From the NCBI RefSeq assembly GCF_003337715.1, contig NZ_QPIX01000006.1, positions 238,548 through 302,547 of the forward strand: a DNA stretch of 64,000 nucleotides. The letters run 5' to 3'. The notes beneath the pieces were generated by a model. That model did no database searches and was not told where the DNA came from. It worked only from the letters and a program-made list of their open reading frames with translations. The translations under genes were made by a program, and so were the position numbers. The stretch's first letter is position 1. The number at the start of each line of letters is the position of its first letter. The stretch is from Ciceribacter lividus (GTDB lineage Bacteria; Pseudomonadota; Alphaproteobacteria; Rhizobiales; Rhizobiaceae). Of this stretch, positions 8,910 through 19,063 are shown piece by piece.

Positions 8910-10265
8910 ATGTCCTCTCCTCATCATCTGAGTGTTTCCTCGCGGCCGGGAAATGTGAGCGCGTCCCTGCAGGCCATTCTTGACGACCATGAAGGCCCCT
9001 TGCACATGAGGTTCGAACCGGGCGTTCATCGCTGCGGCGGATTGCGTTTGCGCTCGGATCTGACAATCGAAATTCCCAAGGGGGCGGAGCTTCACTTCAT
9101 CCCGGACTACGCGGCCTATGAGGCCACATCCGTGTCCATTGTCGCCGAAGAGAGCGACCGGGGCATGTTGGTCGCCGCCGACGCGAGCAACATTTCGATC
9201 ATTGGTGGTGGTCGCATCTTTGGTGATGGCGCCACTGCCTTTACCCATGGCGAGGATGGTGACATGGGCACGCTCGTCGCCCACAAACTCAGGCCTCGCG
9301 TGCTGGTTCTCGAGAACTGCCGGAATGTTCGGGTCGAGGGTATTCGCATCGACGATTCTCCCATGTGGACCATGCATTTCGCCGGCTGCGAAAATCTGGA
9401 GATCGTTGGCGTTTCCGTCGACAACAATCGTCGCATGCCCAATACGGACGGGATCGTGATCGACGGATGCCGTAATGTCCGCATCCGCGGATCGAGCTTT
9501 CGCACAGCTGATGACGGCATCGTCCTGAAGACGACGCGGCGCGAAGATGGGCGATTGACGGGGGATTGCGAAAAGATCCAAGTCAGCGATTGCGTCGTGG
9601 AAAGCCGCTCCTGCGCGCTCAAGATCGGCACGGAGAGCTTCTCGCCGTTCCGCGATATTTCGTTCGAACGGATAAGGATCGAGGGTTCCAACCGCGGGCT
9701 CGGCATTTTCTCGCGGGATGGCGGTCTGGTCGACGGCGTGCGGTTTTCCGGCATCACCCTGGCCTGCCACGAAACGCCGGCGGGGTTCTGGGGCTCGGGC
9801 GAGGCCGTGACGATCAACACGATCGATCGTCGACCGGAGGAAGGTCCGGCTGGCCGGGTGAGCAACATCGTCATCGAGAATGTCACGGGCTCCATGGAGG
9901 GCGCTATCAACCTCGTTGCGGAGCGTCCCGGCGATATCGCCAATGTCGCGATCCGGGGCGTGCACCTCAAGCAGCGTCCCGGACCGCTGGGAACGGCGCT
10001 CACCTATGACATTCGCCCGACGATCGATGACCGTTTTGATCGCTTTCCGCAGGACAAGGGGGCCGGTCGCGTCAATGCGTGGCGTTTCGGTCCGGACGGC
10101 AAGATTATCGGGCTGGTCCCTTATCCGGGCGGCATGCCTGGCGTCTTCGCCAGGGGAGTTTCCGGATTGTCGCTGGACGACATCGAAATAGATCGGCCGG
10201 CGCAGTTGCCAGAAAGCTGGAACGCCTCGGTGATCGTTGAATTGGATAGGATGGTGGGCGCCTGA
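8910..10265 (+). CDS. GH28 polygalacturonase-like glycosidase, no signal peptide
   Basis: A 451-residue right-handed beta-helix protein of glycoside hydrolase family 28, which hydrolyses galacturonic acid linkages in pectin-type chains. The acidic motifs NTDG (178-181) and ADDG (200-203) that carry the three catalytic Asp are present; the later substrate motif appears as SCALKIGTES rather than the usual His-containing form. There is no N-terminal hydrophobic segment, so the enzyme appears cytosolic and would act on imported oligosaccharides. The start at 8910 has only a weak CGGA site. It follows the UxuA-like gene on the same strand and ends at a strong shared terminator. Confidence 0.8.
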   Translation: MSSPHHLSVSSRPGNVSASLQAILDDHEGPLHMRFEPGVHRCGGLRLRSDLTIEIPKGAELHFIPDYAAYEATSVSIVAEESDRGMLVAADASNISIIGGGRIFGDGATAFTHGEDGDMGTLVAHKLRPRVLVLENCRNVRVEGIRIDDSPMWTMHFAGCENLEIVGVSVDNNRRMPNTDGIVIDGCRNVRIRGSSFRTADDGIVLKTTRREDGRLTGDCEKIQVSDCVVESRSCALKIGTESFSPFRDISFERIRIEGSNRGLGIFSRDGGLVDGVRFSGITLACHETPAGFWGSGEAVTINTIDRRPEEGPAGRVSNIVIENVTGSMEGAINLVAERPGDIANVAIRGVHLKQRPGPLGTALTYDIRPTIDDRFDRFPQDKGAGRVNAWRFGPDGKIIGLVPYPGGMPGVFARGVSGLSLDDIEIDRPAQLPESWNASVIVELDRMVGA

Positions 10266-10302
10266 TTGGCGTGGATTTTCCGTGACAGGCCCTCCCAGGC
10301 CC

Positions 10303-10349
10303 TGTGCCCGACACCGCGATCAGACGCGGTGTCGGGCACAGTCTTTTAT
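10303..10349. terminator. Bidirectional terminator between GH28 and udh
   Basis: A perfect 16-bp stem (10303-10318 pairing with 10325-10340) with a six-base loop, followed on the plus strand by TCTTTTAT. It separates two convergent genes and can stop both. Confidence 0.85.
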
Positions 10350-10361
10350 AGCCTCGCGATT

Positions 10362-11159
10362 TCAATCCTCTTTGAAGATAGGGTACTCGGTAAACGGGCC
10401 GCCCTGGTATAACGCGGAGCTAGACTGCGGATCCGGGAGCGGTACCGTCTCCTCGATCCTGGCACGATGGAGCCCTGCATTGTCTCTGGGCTGCCAACCG
10501 AGGAAGTTCGCCCGGCTATTGTCCCACCAGCGGGCGTCGTTATTGGATACGCCCCATATGACGGGGCAGCCGAGCCTAGGCGCCTTGAACACGCATTCGG
10601 CCAGCGAGGCGAAGTCGCCGTAGGACAACCACGACGCCAGCATGCGGTGATCGCGCGGATGCTCGAAGCAGGAGCCGATGCGGACCACGGCCGTCTCCTG
10701 TCCGAACTTGTCGAAATACATCCGGGCAAGCGCTTCGCTGAAGCACTTCGACACCCCGTAAAGCCCATCCGGACGCAGAGGGACGTTGGCATCGAAATAC
10801 TCGTCCTGCCGGTAGAATCCGACCGTATGCAACGAGCTTGCAAGCAAAATCCGCGGCATGCCATTGGCCCTTGCCGCCTCGTACAGGTTGTAGCAACCCG
10901 CGATGTTGGCATTCATGATCTTTGCGAAGGATGCCTCGCCGGACATGCCTCCGAGATGAACGATGGCGTCGCAGCCCTTGACCAGATCATGAACGCCTTT
11001 GTCGTCCCCCAGATCACAGGAAACAAGCTCCTCGTTCGGGGCGGCTTCACCCAGGTCACAAATGTCCGAAAGACGCACTATCGTCGCAAGAGGCGCAAGC
11101 CGCTGGCGCATGATCCGGCCGATGCCGCCGGCCGCGCCAGTGATAAGAAGTCGATGCAC
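10362..11159 (-). CDS. udh: Uronate dehydrogenase
   Basis: A 265-residue NAD-dependent short-chain/epimerase-type enzyme that oxidises D-galacturonate or D-glucuronate to the aldarolactone. The length equals that of the Agrobacterium enzyme, and segments such as LYGVSKCFSE (catalytic Tyr about 134, Lys about 138), MYFDKFGQETAVVRIGSC and WWDNS agree with it as I recall that sequence. The glycine-rich TGAAGGIG nucleotide site is at the N-terminus. The start is GTG at 11159, preceded by GGAG six bases away; the TTG at 11171 lies inside that ribosome site. It is divergent from the GntR regulator and shares a promoter region carrying the ATCATATGA motif. Confidence 0.93.
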   Translation of the reverse strand: MHRLLITGAAGGIGRIMRQRLAPLATIVRLSDICDLGEAAPNEELVSCDLGDDKGVHDLVKGCDAIVHLGGMSGEASFAKIMNANIAGCYNLYEAARANGMPRILLASSLHTVGFYRQDEYFDANVPLRPDGLYGVSKCFSEALARMYFDKFGQETAVVRIGSCFEHPRDHRMLASWLSYGDFASLAECVFKAPRLGCPVIWGVSNNDARWWDNSRANFLGWQPRDNAGLHRARIEETVPLPDPQSSSALYQGGPFTEYPIFKED

Positions 11160-11235
11160 GGAAATCTCCAAATGGTCGGTGCGTGGGAAGCTGACACGGA
11201 TAGATCATATATAAAGGCCGATTTTGCAACAACCT

Positions 11236-11249
11236 ATCATATGACATGA
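11236..11249. promoter_or_regulatory. Operator-like motif 1 of the galacturonate locus
   Basis: ATCATATGACATGA lies between divergent udh and the GntR gene. Close copies occur at 12163-12176 (ATAATATGACATGT) and, on the minus strand, at 13247-13259 (ATCATATGAATGA). Probable site for the FadR-type regulator encoded alongside. Confidence 0.55.
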
Positions 11250-11419
11250 CCCGTGGTTCTCTTGATGTCGGTTGATATTTATGACAACGTGAGCGCGAAC
11301 TCTTCGGTAACGGACGTCTGATCAAGGTCACTGCATGCTGAGACGCCGCCATTCGGTGGCATGGTGGCAGCGAACTGGATTCGGGCGACAGTCAACGGCA
11401 TCTAGCACGGGAACTCAAG

Positions 11420-12166
11420 GTGATAGCAGACGCACGGCAGGCTTCCAGGACGCGAAAAGGTACAGGAACGCTTGTATCTCAACTTGTCGACAAGCTTCGG
11501 AAGTCGATCCTGGCCGGGGATTTCCAGCCCGGCGACAGGCTGCCCAGCGAAGCGCAGATGACGATCGATCATGACGTGAGCCGTACCGTGATCCGCGAGG
11601 CTATCGCGGTGCTGCGGTCCGAGGGGCTGGTCGAACCGCGCCAGGGGGCGGGGGTCTTTGTGCTTGATCCTCCCGCGCCCGTAAATCTGCCGTTTCAGGA
11701 CGTCGACAGCACCCGGATTTCCTCCGTCATCGAACTGCTCGAACTGCGCACGGCCGTGGAAATAGAGGCCGCAGCGCTTGCCGCCTTGCGCCGTTCGCCG
11801 CAGCAGGAAGAAGCGATCCTCGCGCGTCAGCGTGACCTTCTTGTCCTGATCGAGGCAGGGAAAGCCACCGCCGACGCGGATTTCGCCCTTCATCTGGCAA
11901 TCGCCGAGGCCACGAACAATCCGCGCTTTCCGGAGTTTCTGCAGATGATCGGCAAGGGTGGCATCCCGCGTGCGGCCCTGCAGGACGGTCAGGATACTTC
12001 CCTTCAGCACGAATATATCTCGCAGATCCACCGAGAGCATGCCCAGATCGTCGAAGCCATCTCGAACGGCGACGAGGCCGGCGCCCGCGCGGCCATGAAG
12101 CTGCATCTGCGCGGTAGCCTGTCGCGGTATCGAGCCATTCATCAGAGGACTTTGTCGAAGTTATAA
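11420..12166 (+). CDS. FadR-subfamily GntR transcriptional regulator
   Basis: A 248-residue regulator. Residues 15-85 form a winged helix (GTLVSQLVDKLRKSILAGDFQPGDRLPSE, then VSRTVIREAIAVLRSEGLVEPRQGAGVFV), and residues 105-235 form an all-helical FCD effector domain with the metal-ligand pattern D..FH..I (ADFALHLAIAEATNN) and the later H..I..AI. Such proteins usually repress sugar-acid genes until a uronate or aldarate binds. The start is GTG at 11420 with a weak GGGA upstream. It sits between divergent udh and kdgD, and three copies of a shared motif mark its likely operators. Confidence 0.9.
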   Translation: MIADARQASRTRKGTGTLVSQLVDKLRKSILAGDFQPGDRLPSEAQMTIDHDVSRTVIREAIAVLRSEGLVEPRQGAGVFVLDPPAPVNLPFQDVDSTRISSVIELLELRTAVEIEAAALAALRRSPQQEEAILARQRDLLVLIEAGKATADADFALHLAIAEATNNPRFPEFLQMIGKGGIPRAALQDGQDTSLQHEYISQIHREHAQIVEAISNGDEAGARAAMKLHLRGSLSRYRAIHQRTLSKL

Positions 12167-12181
12167 TATGACATGTTGACA
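12163..12181. promoter_or_regulatory. Operator-like motif 2 with TTGACA, kdgD promoter
   Basis: ATAATATGACATGT (12163-12176) overlaps the stop of the regulator gene and touches TTGACA (12176-12181), a good -35 hexamer for kdgD. Binding there would block polymerase, consistent with repression. Confidence 0.5.
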
Positions 12182-12228
12182 GCCGCGCCGCGCTGGTGGT
12201 AGCGTTCCCTCAATGGACTTGATATTGA

Positions 12229-13158
<930 letters not shown>

Positions 13159-13246
13159 CAACAGGCCGGTCTCGCAGCGAACGGTGCGCCGCGGCGGAGC
13201 TGCGGCGGACATCCGGGTGATCGTCATGGGCCTGGTGGTCAGGCGG

Positions 13247-13266
13247 TCATTCATATGATGACTTGA
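13247..13266. promoter_or_regulatory. Operator-like motif 3 upstream of ABC transporter
   Basis: TCATTCATATGATGACTTGA; read on the other strand it contains ATCATATGAATGA, matching the other two sites of the locus over nine bases. It lies about 100 bases before the substrate-binding protein start. Confidence 0.5.
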
Positions 13267-13358
13267 ATTGCCTGTTTCGGATACTTGCCATTCCCGGGAG
13301 GAAGGCAGGTTTGAATATCCGAGAGGGCTCTTGTATCTCAACACAAGGGAGGAATGAA

Positions 13359-14660
13359 ATGCGTAGACATTCGAAAGTGGCGTTGATGGCAGGGGCGGCG
13401 CTCATGGCGATGAGCACTCAGGCCCTGTCGGCCGAGACGATCAAGGTGTGGTCGCGTCAGACCGATGAATCCGTCAGCGTTCTGAAGGCGCTGACGGCGG
13501 CGTTTACCGCCGAAACCGGCATTGAGGTCGAGACCTATAATACCGGTACGGATTTCGAGCAGCGCCTGGCTCGCGCGGCGGCGGGGCGTGATCTCCCCGA
13601 TGTTGTCGTCAACGACGATTCGGCGATGGGGCAAATGCTCCGCATGGGGATCATCGAGGACATCGATCCGTCCACGATCAAGGGCAATGAAGACGTCTCG
13701 CCCGCCGCCTGGAACAGTGCCAAGGCGAGCGACGGCAAGTTCTACTCCGTTCCGGTCTCCGCGCAGGCGTTCGCCTTCTTCGTGCGCAAGGACTGGCGTG
13801 AAAAGCTCGGCCTGCCGCAGCCCAAGACCTGGGATGATCTTCACAAGCTGGCGGTAGCCTTCACCAAAGACGATCCCGATGGCAACGGCAAGGCCGACAC
13901 TTTCGGCATGACCATCCCGGCATCAACCGTTCGCGGCTATACCAGCTGGTTCATGAGCAATTTCATCTGGGCCGCCGGGGGCGATTTCGTCCAGCAGAGC
14001 GCGACCGGCTTCAAGCCCGACCTCAACACCAAGGCGGGGGCCGAGGCGCTGGGGTTCGTGCGGTCGCTGTTTTGCGAAGGCCTGACCCAGCCGGGCGCCA
14101 TCAACGCCACGACGGGTGACGCTCTGCCGACCTTCCGCTCCGGCCAGACCGGTATCTTCCTGTCGGGTCCCTATCACATCGCGCAGATTGACGAGCAGCC
14201 GGGCAAGGACAAGATCGAGGTCCTGCCGCCGCCGGCAGGTCCGGGTGGGCCCGCTGCTCTCGCGGAGGGTACCAGCGCCTATATCATGAAGGGTACCGAG
14301 CATCGCGAAGCCGCGACAAAGTTCATCGAATTCTTCATCTCGCCCAAGGGGCAGGAAATCGGCATGGCGCAGGGTTCCGGCCACACGCCGCTTGTGCGTC
14401 TTCCGGTGAACAAGAACATCGATGTGAACGCCGTTCGTCAGGATCCGCGTTGGCAGACCTTCAAGGAGGTGTTCGACAACCACTCGCACTACGTTCCGCC
14501 GGTGCCGAACTGGACTCCGATCCGCATGTTGACGGCGGAAGGCTTCAACAAGATCCTGTCGAACTGCGATGCCGACATCGCCGCCGAACTGAAGGCGGTC
14601 GATGACAGCATGGCGGATGAGCTTCGCAAGCAAAAGGCGCTTGCCACGGCCACGCAATAA
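13359..14660 (+). CDS. Sugar ABC transporter, periplasmic substrate-binding protein
   Basis: A 433-residue family 1 extracellular solute-binding protein. It starts with a signal peptide (MRRHSKVALMAGAALMAMSTQALSA, cleavage near residue 25) and continues with the family's N-terminal lobe (ETIKVWSRQTDESVSVLKALTAAF) and hinge regions such as PDVVVNDDSAMGQM and GTSAYIMKG. The start at 13359 has AAGGGAGG at ideal spacing; an upstream ATG at 13263 is in the untranslated leader. It leads the importer operon and probably binds galacturonate or short oligogalacturonides; the ligand is inferred from neighbours. A hairpin after the gene may raise its transcript level. Confidence 0.9.
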   Translation: MRRHSKVALMAGAALMAMSTQALSAETIKVWSRQTDESVSVLKALTAAFTAETGIEVETYNTGTDFEQRLARAAAGRDLPDVVVNDDSAMGQMLRMGIIEDIDPSTIKGNEDVSPAAWNSAKASDGKFYSVPVSAQAFAFFVRKDWREKLGLPQPKTWDDLHKLAVAFTKDDPDGNGKADTFGMTIPASTVRGYTSWFMSNFIWAAGGDFVQQSATGFKPDLNTKAGAEALGFVRSLFCEGLTQPGAINATTGDALPTFRSGQTGIFLSGPYHIAQIDEQPGKDKIEVLPPPAGPGGPAALAEGTSAYIMKGTEHREAATKFIEFFISPKGQEIGMAQGSGHTPLVRLPVNKNIDVNAVRQDPRWQTFKEVFDNHSHYVPPVPNWTPIRMLTAEGFNKILSNCDADIAAELKAVDDSMADELRKQKALATATQ

Positions 14661-14672
14661 TCTTGTCGTCAT

Positions 14673-14703
14673 TCCGCGCCGACGAGAGATCGTTCGGCGC
14701 GGA
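14673..14703 (+). terminator. Intercistronic hairpin after substrate-binding gene
   Basis: Perfect 10-bp stem TCCGCGCCGA/TCGGCGCGGA with an 11-base loop and no T-run, between the binding-protein and permease genes. Such hairpins commonly stabilise the upstream message or attenuate the downstream genes. Confidence 0.6.
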
Positions 14704-14732
14704 TATTCCTTGCTGACAGCTGCGAGATTTCC

Positions 14733-15689
14733 ATGCTCGGATCGATCAAATCCTCCTCGGAGGGCCCCGCGTTGCCAACGGCTTCGGCCGGTACCGCGCG
14801 CACGGCGGTGCGGCGCCGCGCCGGTACGTGGCGGGTGGCCCTCGTGCCTTGGTTGTTCCTTGCCCCTGCCTTGGTGATCTTCACCTGGTTCAAGTTCTAT
14901 CCAATGCTGTCCGGCTTCATCATGTCGTTCTATGACGTGCAGTTTTACAGCGACAGCGAATGGATCGGCCTCGACAACTTCGCGCGCGCCCTGAGCGACG
15001 CGGATTTGCGCGTTGCCGTGTGGCACACGGTCATCTACGTGGTCGTTGGCACGGTCTGCTCGAGCATCATCGCCTTCTTCATGGCGCTGGCTCTGGAGGG
15101 GCAGGCACGGCATCTGCGCGTTCTGCGCACCGCGATCTTCCTGCCGGCGATCACCAGCGCGGCCATCATCGCCGAAGTCTGGCGCATTCTGTTCAACTCA
15201 GCCCATTACGGCGTGGTCAATTCGCTGCTCGGCTTCGTCGGCGTCGATCCGCAGGGCTTTCTGACGGATCCCTCACAGGCCCTGTGGGTGCTGATCCTGA
15301 TGCAGGTCTGGAAAAGCACGCCCTACGACATGGTCATCTTCATCGCCGGTCTCGTCGGCATTAATCGCGAGCTGTACGACGCGGCCAATGTCGATGGTGC
15401 AAGCCGCCTGCGCAGTCTTTGGCACGTAACCCTGCCCGGCATCATTCCGTCGATCTCCGTGGTCGTCATGCTGTCATTCATTCGCGGCATTCGCGTCTTC
15501 GCTGAGGTCTATGCCACCACCGGCGGCGGTCCGGCGGGGTCGACAGAGACGATCATGACCCATGTCTACAAGGTGGGCTTCGAGGATCTCGATTATGGCT
15601 ATGCCTCCGCTGTATCGCTTCTGCTCCTTCTGTTCACGGTTCTGCTGACCTTGATCCACATGGCGATCAAGACGCGGATTTCCAACTGA
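14733..15689 (+). CDS. Sugar ABC transporter permease (MalF/UgpA type)
   Basis: A 318-residue inner-membrane permease with six or more hydrophobic helices, the first starting near residue 35 after a basic, Ala/Arg-rich leader. The EAA-type cytoplasmic loop is visible as ELYDAANVDGASRLRSLWHVTLPGI near 215-240, the contact site for the ATPase. It follows the binding protein and is followed 14 bases later by the second permease, as usual for MalFGK-type importers. The ribosome site is weak, so an internal start is possible. Confidence 0.9.
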   Translation: MLGSIKSSSEGPALPTASAGTARTAVRRRAGTWRVALVPWLFLAPALVIFTWFKFYPMLSGFIMSFYDVQFYSDSEWIGLDNFARALSDADLRVAVWHTVIYVVVGTVCSSIIAFFMALALEGQARHLRVLRTAIFLPAITSAAIIAEVWRILFNSAHYGVVNSLLGFVGVDPQGFLTDPSQALWVLILMQVWKSTPYDMVIFIAGLVGINRELYDAANVDGASRLRSLWHVTLPGIIPSISVVVMLSFIRGIRVFAEVYATTGGGPAGSTETIMTHVYKVGFEDLDYGYASAVSLLLLLFTVLLTLIHMAIKTRISN

Positions 15690-15703
15690 CGAGGAGAACT
15701 CCG

Positions 15704-16543
15704 ATGCATCAGTCCGTCGCAATCCGGGTTTCGCGGATCCTGTTCTACATCTTCGTCTTCATCGTTTTCGTCGGCCCCTTCTGGGGTATCGTCGTCACCG
15801 CCTTCAGCGGACAGATCCTCAAGCCTGGTCAGCTGTTTCTCTGGCCCGTGCAGCCGACGCTGGCCAATTTTCGCACCGCGCTGATCGACCTCAATGTCTG
15901 GCGTTACCTTCTGAACTCGCTGGTCGTCGTCGCGCTTGGCACCACGCTGCAAGTGATTGTCAGCGCGCTGGCCGCCTATGCGCTGGCGCGCAAGAAGTTC
16001 CGCGGCGCCGCCATCGTCTCGCTGCTGATCCTGTGCACCATGATGCTGCCGGAGGAAATTATCTCCATTCCGCTGTACCTGATCGTCCAGAAACGCTTCC
16101 CTCTGCTGGATGTCTCGATCTACAACACCTACGCCGCGATGGTTCTGCCCGTCGTCGGCTGGGCGTTTGCAATCTTCGTGCTGACCGAGTTCATGCGGGC
16201 GATCCCCAAGGAACTGGAGGAAGCCGCGCGGATAGATGGCGCCAACGAGTGGCAGGTCTTCGCCTATGTGGTGCTGCCGCTGGTGCGGCCGGCACTCGGT
16301 ACAGTGGTAATTTTCGGCTTCATCATGATCTGGGATCAGTATCTGCTGCCGCTGATCGTGGTGAACGACAAGTCGCTGTTCACCATACCGGTAATGCTGG
16401 GCATGCTGCGCGTGGACGAGACGATCACGCCCAACATCTTCGTGGCCGCCACGCTGCTGGCGATGGCGCCGCCGATCATTGTCTATCTGTTGCTCCAGAA
16501 GCAGTTCAATCGTGGCATCACCGCCGGTGCGGTCAAGGGCTAA
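15704..16543 (+). CDS. Sugar ABC transporter permease (MalG type)
   Basis: A 279-residue membrane protein with six hydrophobic helices. The EAA loop ELEEAARIDGANEWQVFAYVVLPLVRPAL (about 172-200) marks it as the second permease of a carbohydrate importer. A strong GAGGAG site precedes the ATG at 15704. It completes the transmembrane channel with the preceding gene and is followed 34 bases later by the ATPase gene. Confidence 0.92.
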   Translation: MHQSVAIRVSRILFYIFVFIVFVGPFWGIVVTAFSGQILKPGQLFLWPVQPTLANFRTALIDLNVWRYLLNSLVVVALGTTLQVIVSALAAYALARKKFRGAAIVSLLILCTMMLPEEIISIPLYLIVQKRFPLLDVSIYNTYAAMVLPVVGWAFAIFVLTEFMRAIPKELEEAARIDGANEWQVFAYVVLPLVRPALGTVVIFGFIMIWDQYLLPLIVVNDKSLFTIPVMLGMLRVDETITPNIFVAATLLAMAPPIIVYLLLQKQFNRGITAGAVKG

Positions 16544-16577
16544 CCGCGCCTTCGCGCGAGAATACAAGAGGAATGAC

Positions 16578-17660
16578 ATGGGAGCTGTATCGCTGCATGG
16601 TGTCTGCAAGTCGTTCGGGGCGGTGAACGTCATCAAGGACGTGTCGATCGACATCGCCGAGGGCGAATTCTGTGTGCTGATCGGTCCGAGCGGTTCGGGC
16701 AAGTCGACACTGCTGCGCATTATTGCCGGGCTTGAGGACTGCACGGCGGGCGAGGTCCATATCGGCGGCCGCGACGTGACAGATATGCAGGCCAAGGAAC
16801 GCAACATCGCGATGGTGTTCCAGAGCTATGCCCTCTATCCGCAGATGACGGTGCGGGAGAACATGAGTTTCTCGCTGCGCCTCGCGCGCCGGCCGAAGGA
16901 GGAGATCCGTCGCAAGGTCGACGCGGTGGCCCAGATGCTGGAATTGGAAACCCTGCTCGACCGCCTGCCGAAGGAGTTGTCCGGCGGCCAGCGTCAGCGC
17001 GTGGCCATGGGCCGCGCGATCGTGCGCAATCCGGCCGTGTTTTTATTCGACGAGCCTTTGTCCAATCTCGACGCGAAGCTGCGTAGCCAGGTTCGCGGAG
17101 AAATCCGCGACCTGCACCAGCGGCTGGCGACGACGTCCGTCTACGTCACGCACGATCAGGTCGAGGCCATGACCATGGGACAGAAGATCGTCGTCTTGCG
17201 CGACGGTCGGGTCGAACAGGTCGGTTCGCCGCTCACGCTCTACGATTCGCCCGACAGCGTCTTCGTCGCGGGCTTCATCGGCTCGCCGGCGATCAACATG
17301 ATCAAGGCTTCGGTCAGTGACGATGCGCGGACATTGTTGGTGCCGGAAAGCCAGACCAGCCTGGCGATGCCAGAAGGCTTCGCCGACATGAATGGTCGCA
17401 AGGTGCTGTTGGGCGTGCGGCCCGAATTTCTCGAACTGAGCGAGCTTGGCACGCCGGGAACCATTCCCTGCGTCGTCAATGCGGTCGAGAGCACCGGTTC
17501 GGACACCACCGTCATCTGCGATACCGGCAGCGGCAAGATGCTTCTTTCATCCAAGCAGCGCAGCCAGCTAAGGCCCGGCGAGCGGCTCGGACTGGCGATG
17601 CGGCCGGAGAAGGTGTTGATGTTCGACACGGCGACGGAGCGCAGGATCGCGGCGCGCTGA
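16578..17660 (+). CDS. Sugar ABC transporter ATPase (MsmK/UgpC type)
   Basis: A 360-residue ATP-binding subunit. Walker A is GPSGSGKST (about 37-45), the signature is LSGGQRQRVAMGRAI (about 134-148) and Walker B VFLFDEPLSNLDAKL follows; the C-terminal third is the TOBE-type regulatory domain (LLGVRPEFLEL). The start at 16578 has AGAGGA at six bases; upstream codons overlap the permease and lack a site. It powers the two permeases just upstream. Confidence 0.94.
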   Translation: MGAVSLHGVCKSFGAVNVIKDVSIDIAEGEFCVLIGPSGSGKSTLLRIIAGLEDCTAGEVHIGGRDVTDMQAKERNIAMVFQSYALYPQMTVRENMSFSLRLARRPKEEIRRKVDAVAQMLELETLLDRLPKELSGGQRQRVAMGRAIVRNPAVFLFDEPLSNLDAKLRSQVRGEIRDLHQRLATTSVYVTHDQVEAMTMGQKIVVLRDGRVEQVGSPLTLYDSPDSVFVAGFIGSPAINMIKASVSDDARTLLVPESQTSLAMPEGFADMNGRKVLLGVRPEFLELSELGTPGTIPCVVNAVESTGSDTTVICDTGSGKMLLSSKQRSQLRPGERLGLAMRPEKVLMFDTATERRIAAR

Positions 17661-17689
17661 TCGTTGAATTACGACATCTGGAAGGTGCA

Positions 17690-18586
17690 ATGCCGGAGAT
17701 TTCATCCTCGATGACTGTCCGAAGCTATGTTGCCGAATGCATTGCGAGGCCGAATTGCAAGGTTGGCGAGTCCCCGGTCTGGGACCAACTGACCGACGAT
17801 CTCTACTGGGTCGATATCACCAGCCGGCGTTTCTTCCGCATGCCGGCCGCCGGGGGAGCGTTCCAAAGCTGGTCGCTACCCGCGACGGTCAGCGCCTTCG
17901 CCTTGCGGCAGGATGGAGGTTTTATCGCGGCGACGGATCGTGGGTTTGCCCGTCTGGACCTGGAGCGGGACGGGCCGGTCCTTACCTTCGGGTCCAGTCC
18001 CGACATTCCGCAAGGTGGGCGGATGAACGATGGCGCCTGTGACCGGCAGGGTCGGTTCTGGTCGGGCACCCTGTCGCCGACACCGGCCGCGCCCGAAGCG
18101 TCTGGAGCGTTGTACAGCATCGGACGGAACCGGGACCTTCGCGCTCGCGGCGGGCGCTTCCGCGTCCAGAACGGACTTGCCTGGAGCCCTGACGGACGGC
18201 GGATGTATGTTTCGGATTCCCATGTCTCCAATCCGCATGTCCTGTCCTTTGACTTCGACCCCGATACGGGCGAGCGCGCCAATGCCACGCTTTTCGCCGA
18301 TTACGGCAAGCTTGGCGGTCGACCGGATGGCGCGGCCATCGACGTCGATGGCTGCTACTGGATCGCGGCCAGCGATTCCGGTCGTGTCTTGCGGCTTACG
18401 CCGGCTGGCAAGATCGATGCCGAAATCATCGTGGCGACGCGAAACCCGACCAATATCTGCTTTGGTGGAAGTGATCTAAGAACGGCCTATATTACATCCT
18501 TGCGTCCGGATGGCGGGACGGGCGGTGACCTCTATGCGGTGGCCACGCCCTTCCAGGGCTTGGCTGAACCTCACTATCGGCCTTAG
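17690..18586 (+). CDS. SMP-30/gluconolactonase-family lactone hydrolase
   Basis: A 298-residue six-bladed beta-propeller enzyme that opens sugar lactones with a divalent metal. Metal and active-site regions include GESPVWD (about 26-32), GGRMNDGACDRQGRFWSGT (about 109-127), VQNGLAWSPDGRRMYVSDS and DGAAIDVDGCYW. GGAAGG precedes the ATG at 17690. As the last gene of the importer operon next to uronate dehydrogenase, the natural role is hydrolysis of the aldarolactone made by Udh to the linear aldarate. The substrate is inferred from context. Confidence 0.88.
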   Translation: MPEISSSMTVRSYVAECIARPNCKVGESPVWDQLTDDLYWVDITSRRFFRMPAAGGAFQSWSLPATVSAFALRQDGGFIAATDRGFARLDLERDGPVLTFGSSPDIPQGGRMNDGACDRQGRFWSGTLSPTPAAPEASGALYSIGRNRDLRARGGRFRVQNGLAWSPDGRRMYVSDSHVSNPHVLSFDFDPDTGERANATLFADYGKLGGRPDGAAIDVDGCYWIAASDSGRVLRLTPAGKIDAEIIVATRNPTNICFGGSDLRTAYITSLRPDGGTGGDLYAVATPFQGLAEPHYRP

Positions 18587-18677
18587 ATTAGATTGGACCC
18601 GGTAGGCTTCGACAGCCGCGCCGAGCGCAAGCGCGAGTTAGCAGCCGAGATGGGACTTCAGGCCCACATTACTTCGC

Positions 18678-18890
18678 ATGGCAGCCGAATGTGCCGTCTC
18701 CGCTTACGAGCAAATCACCGGCGCAAGCTGGAAGCCATACGAGCGCACGGTCGAACAGCCTGCCAATTCCGTTGATCAAAAGGCCGCAACGGTCCAGATG
18801 GCAGCCTTCGAATGTATTTCGGCGTGGGGCTTGGCTCCACTGTTAATAAATTCGCTAGTTGATCTGGGTCACGATGAAATGAAAAACTAG
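18678..18890 (+). CDS. Small hypothetical protein, possibly a fragment
   Basis: A 70-residue frame beginning MAAECAVSAYEQITGASWKPYE, with a coding-like composition reminiscent of small plasmid or phage proteins of rhizobia. The preceding bases in another frame (18590-18690) also look coding (GFDSRAERKRELAAEMGL), so this may be the 3' part of a frameshifted longer gene. No ribosome site is convincing. Function unknown. Confidence 0.35.
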   Translation: MAAECAVSAYEQITGASWKPYERTVEQPANSVDQKAATVQMAAFECISAWGLAPLLINSLVDLGHDEMKN

Positions 18891-19063
18891 ATCAATCGCA
18901 CCCGATAATCAACCGTCGCGCCTCTTCTATAGCACGTTTACGGAAATTTTAGGCATCATACTGTTCTTACGTGGTGAAATGATATCGTTTACAACACGGC
19001 TCACCCTCAAACTGCGCAACGGTTTTGCACTTTGGTAAGCATCGCCCGTACGAACTTGCCCCA

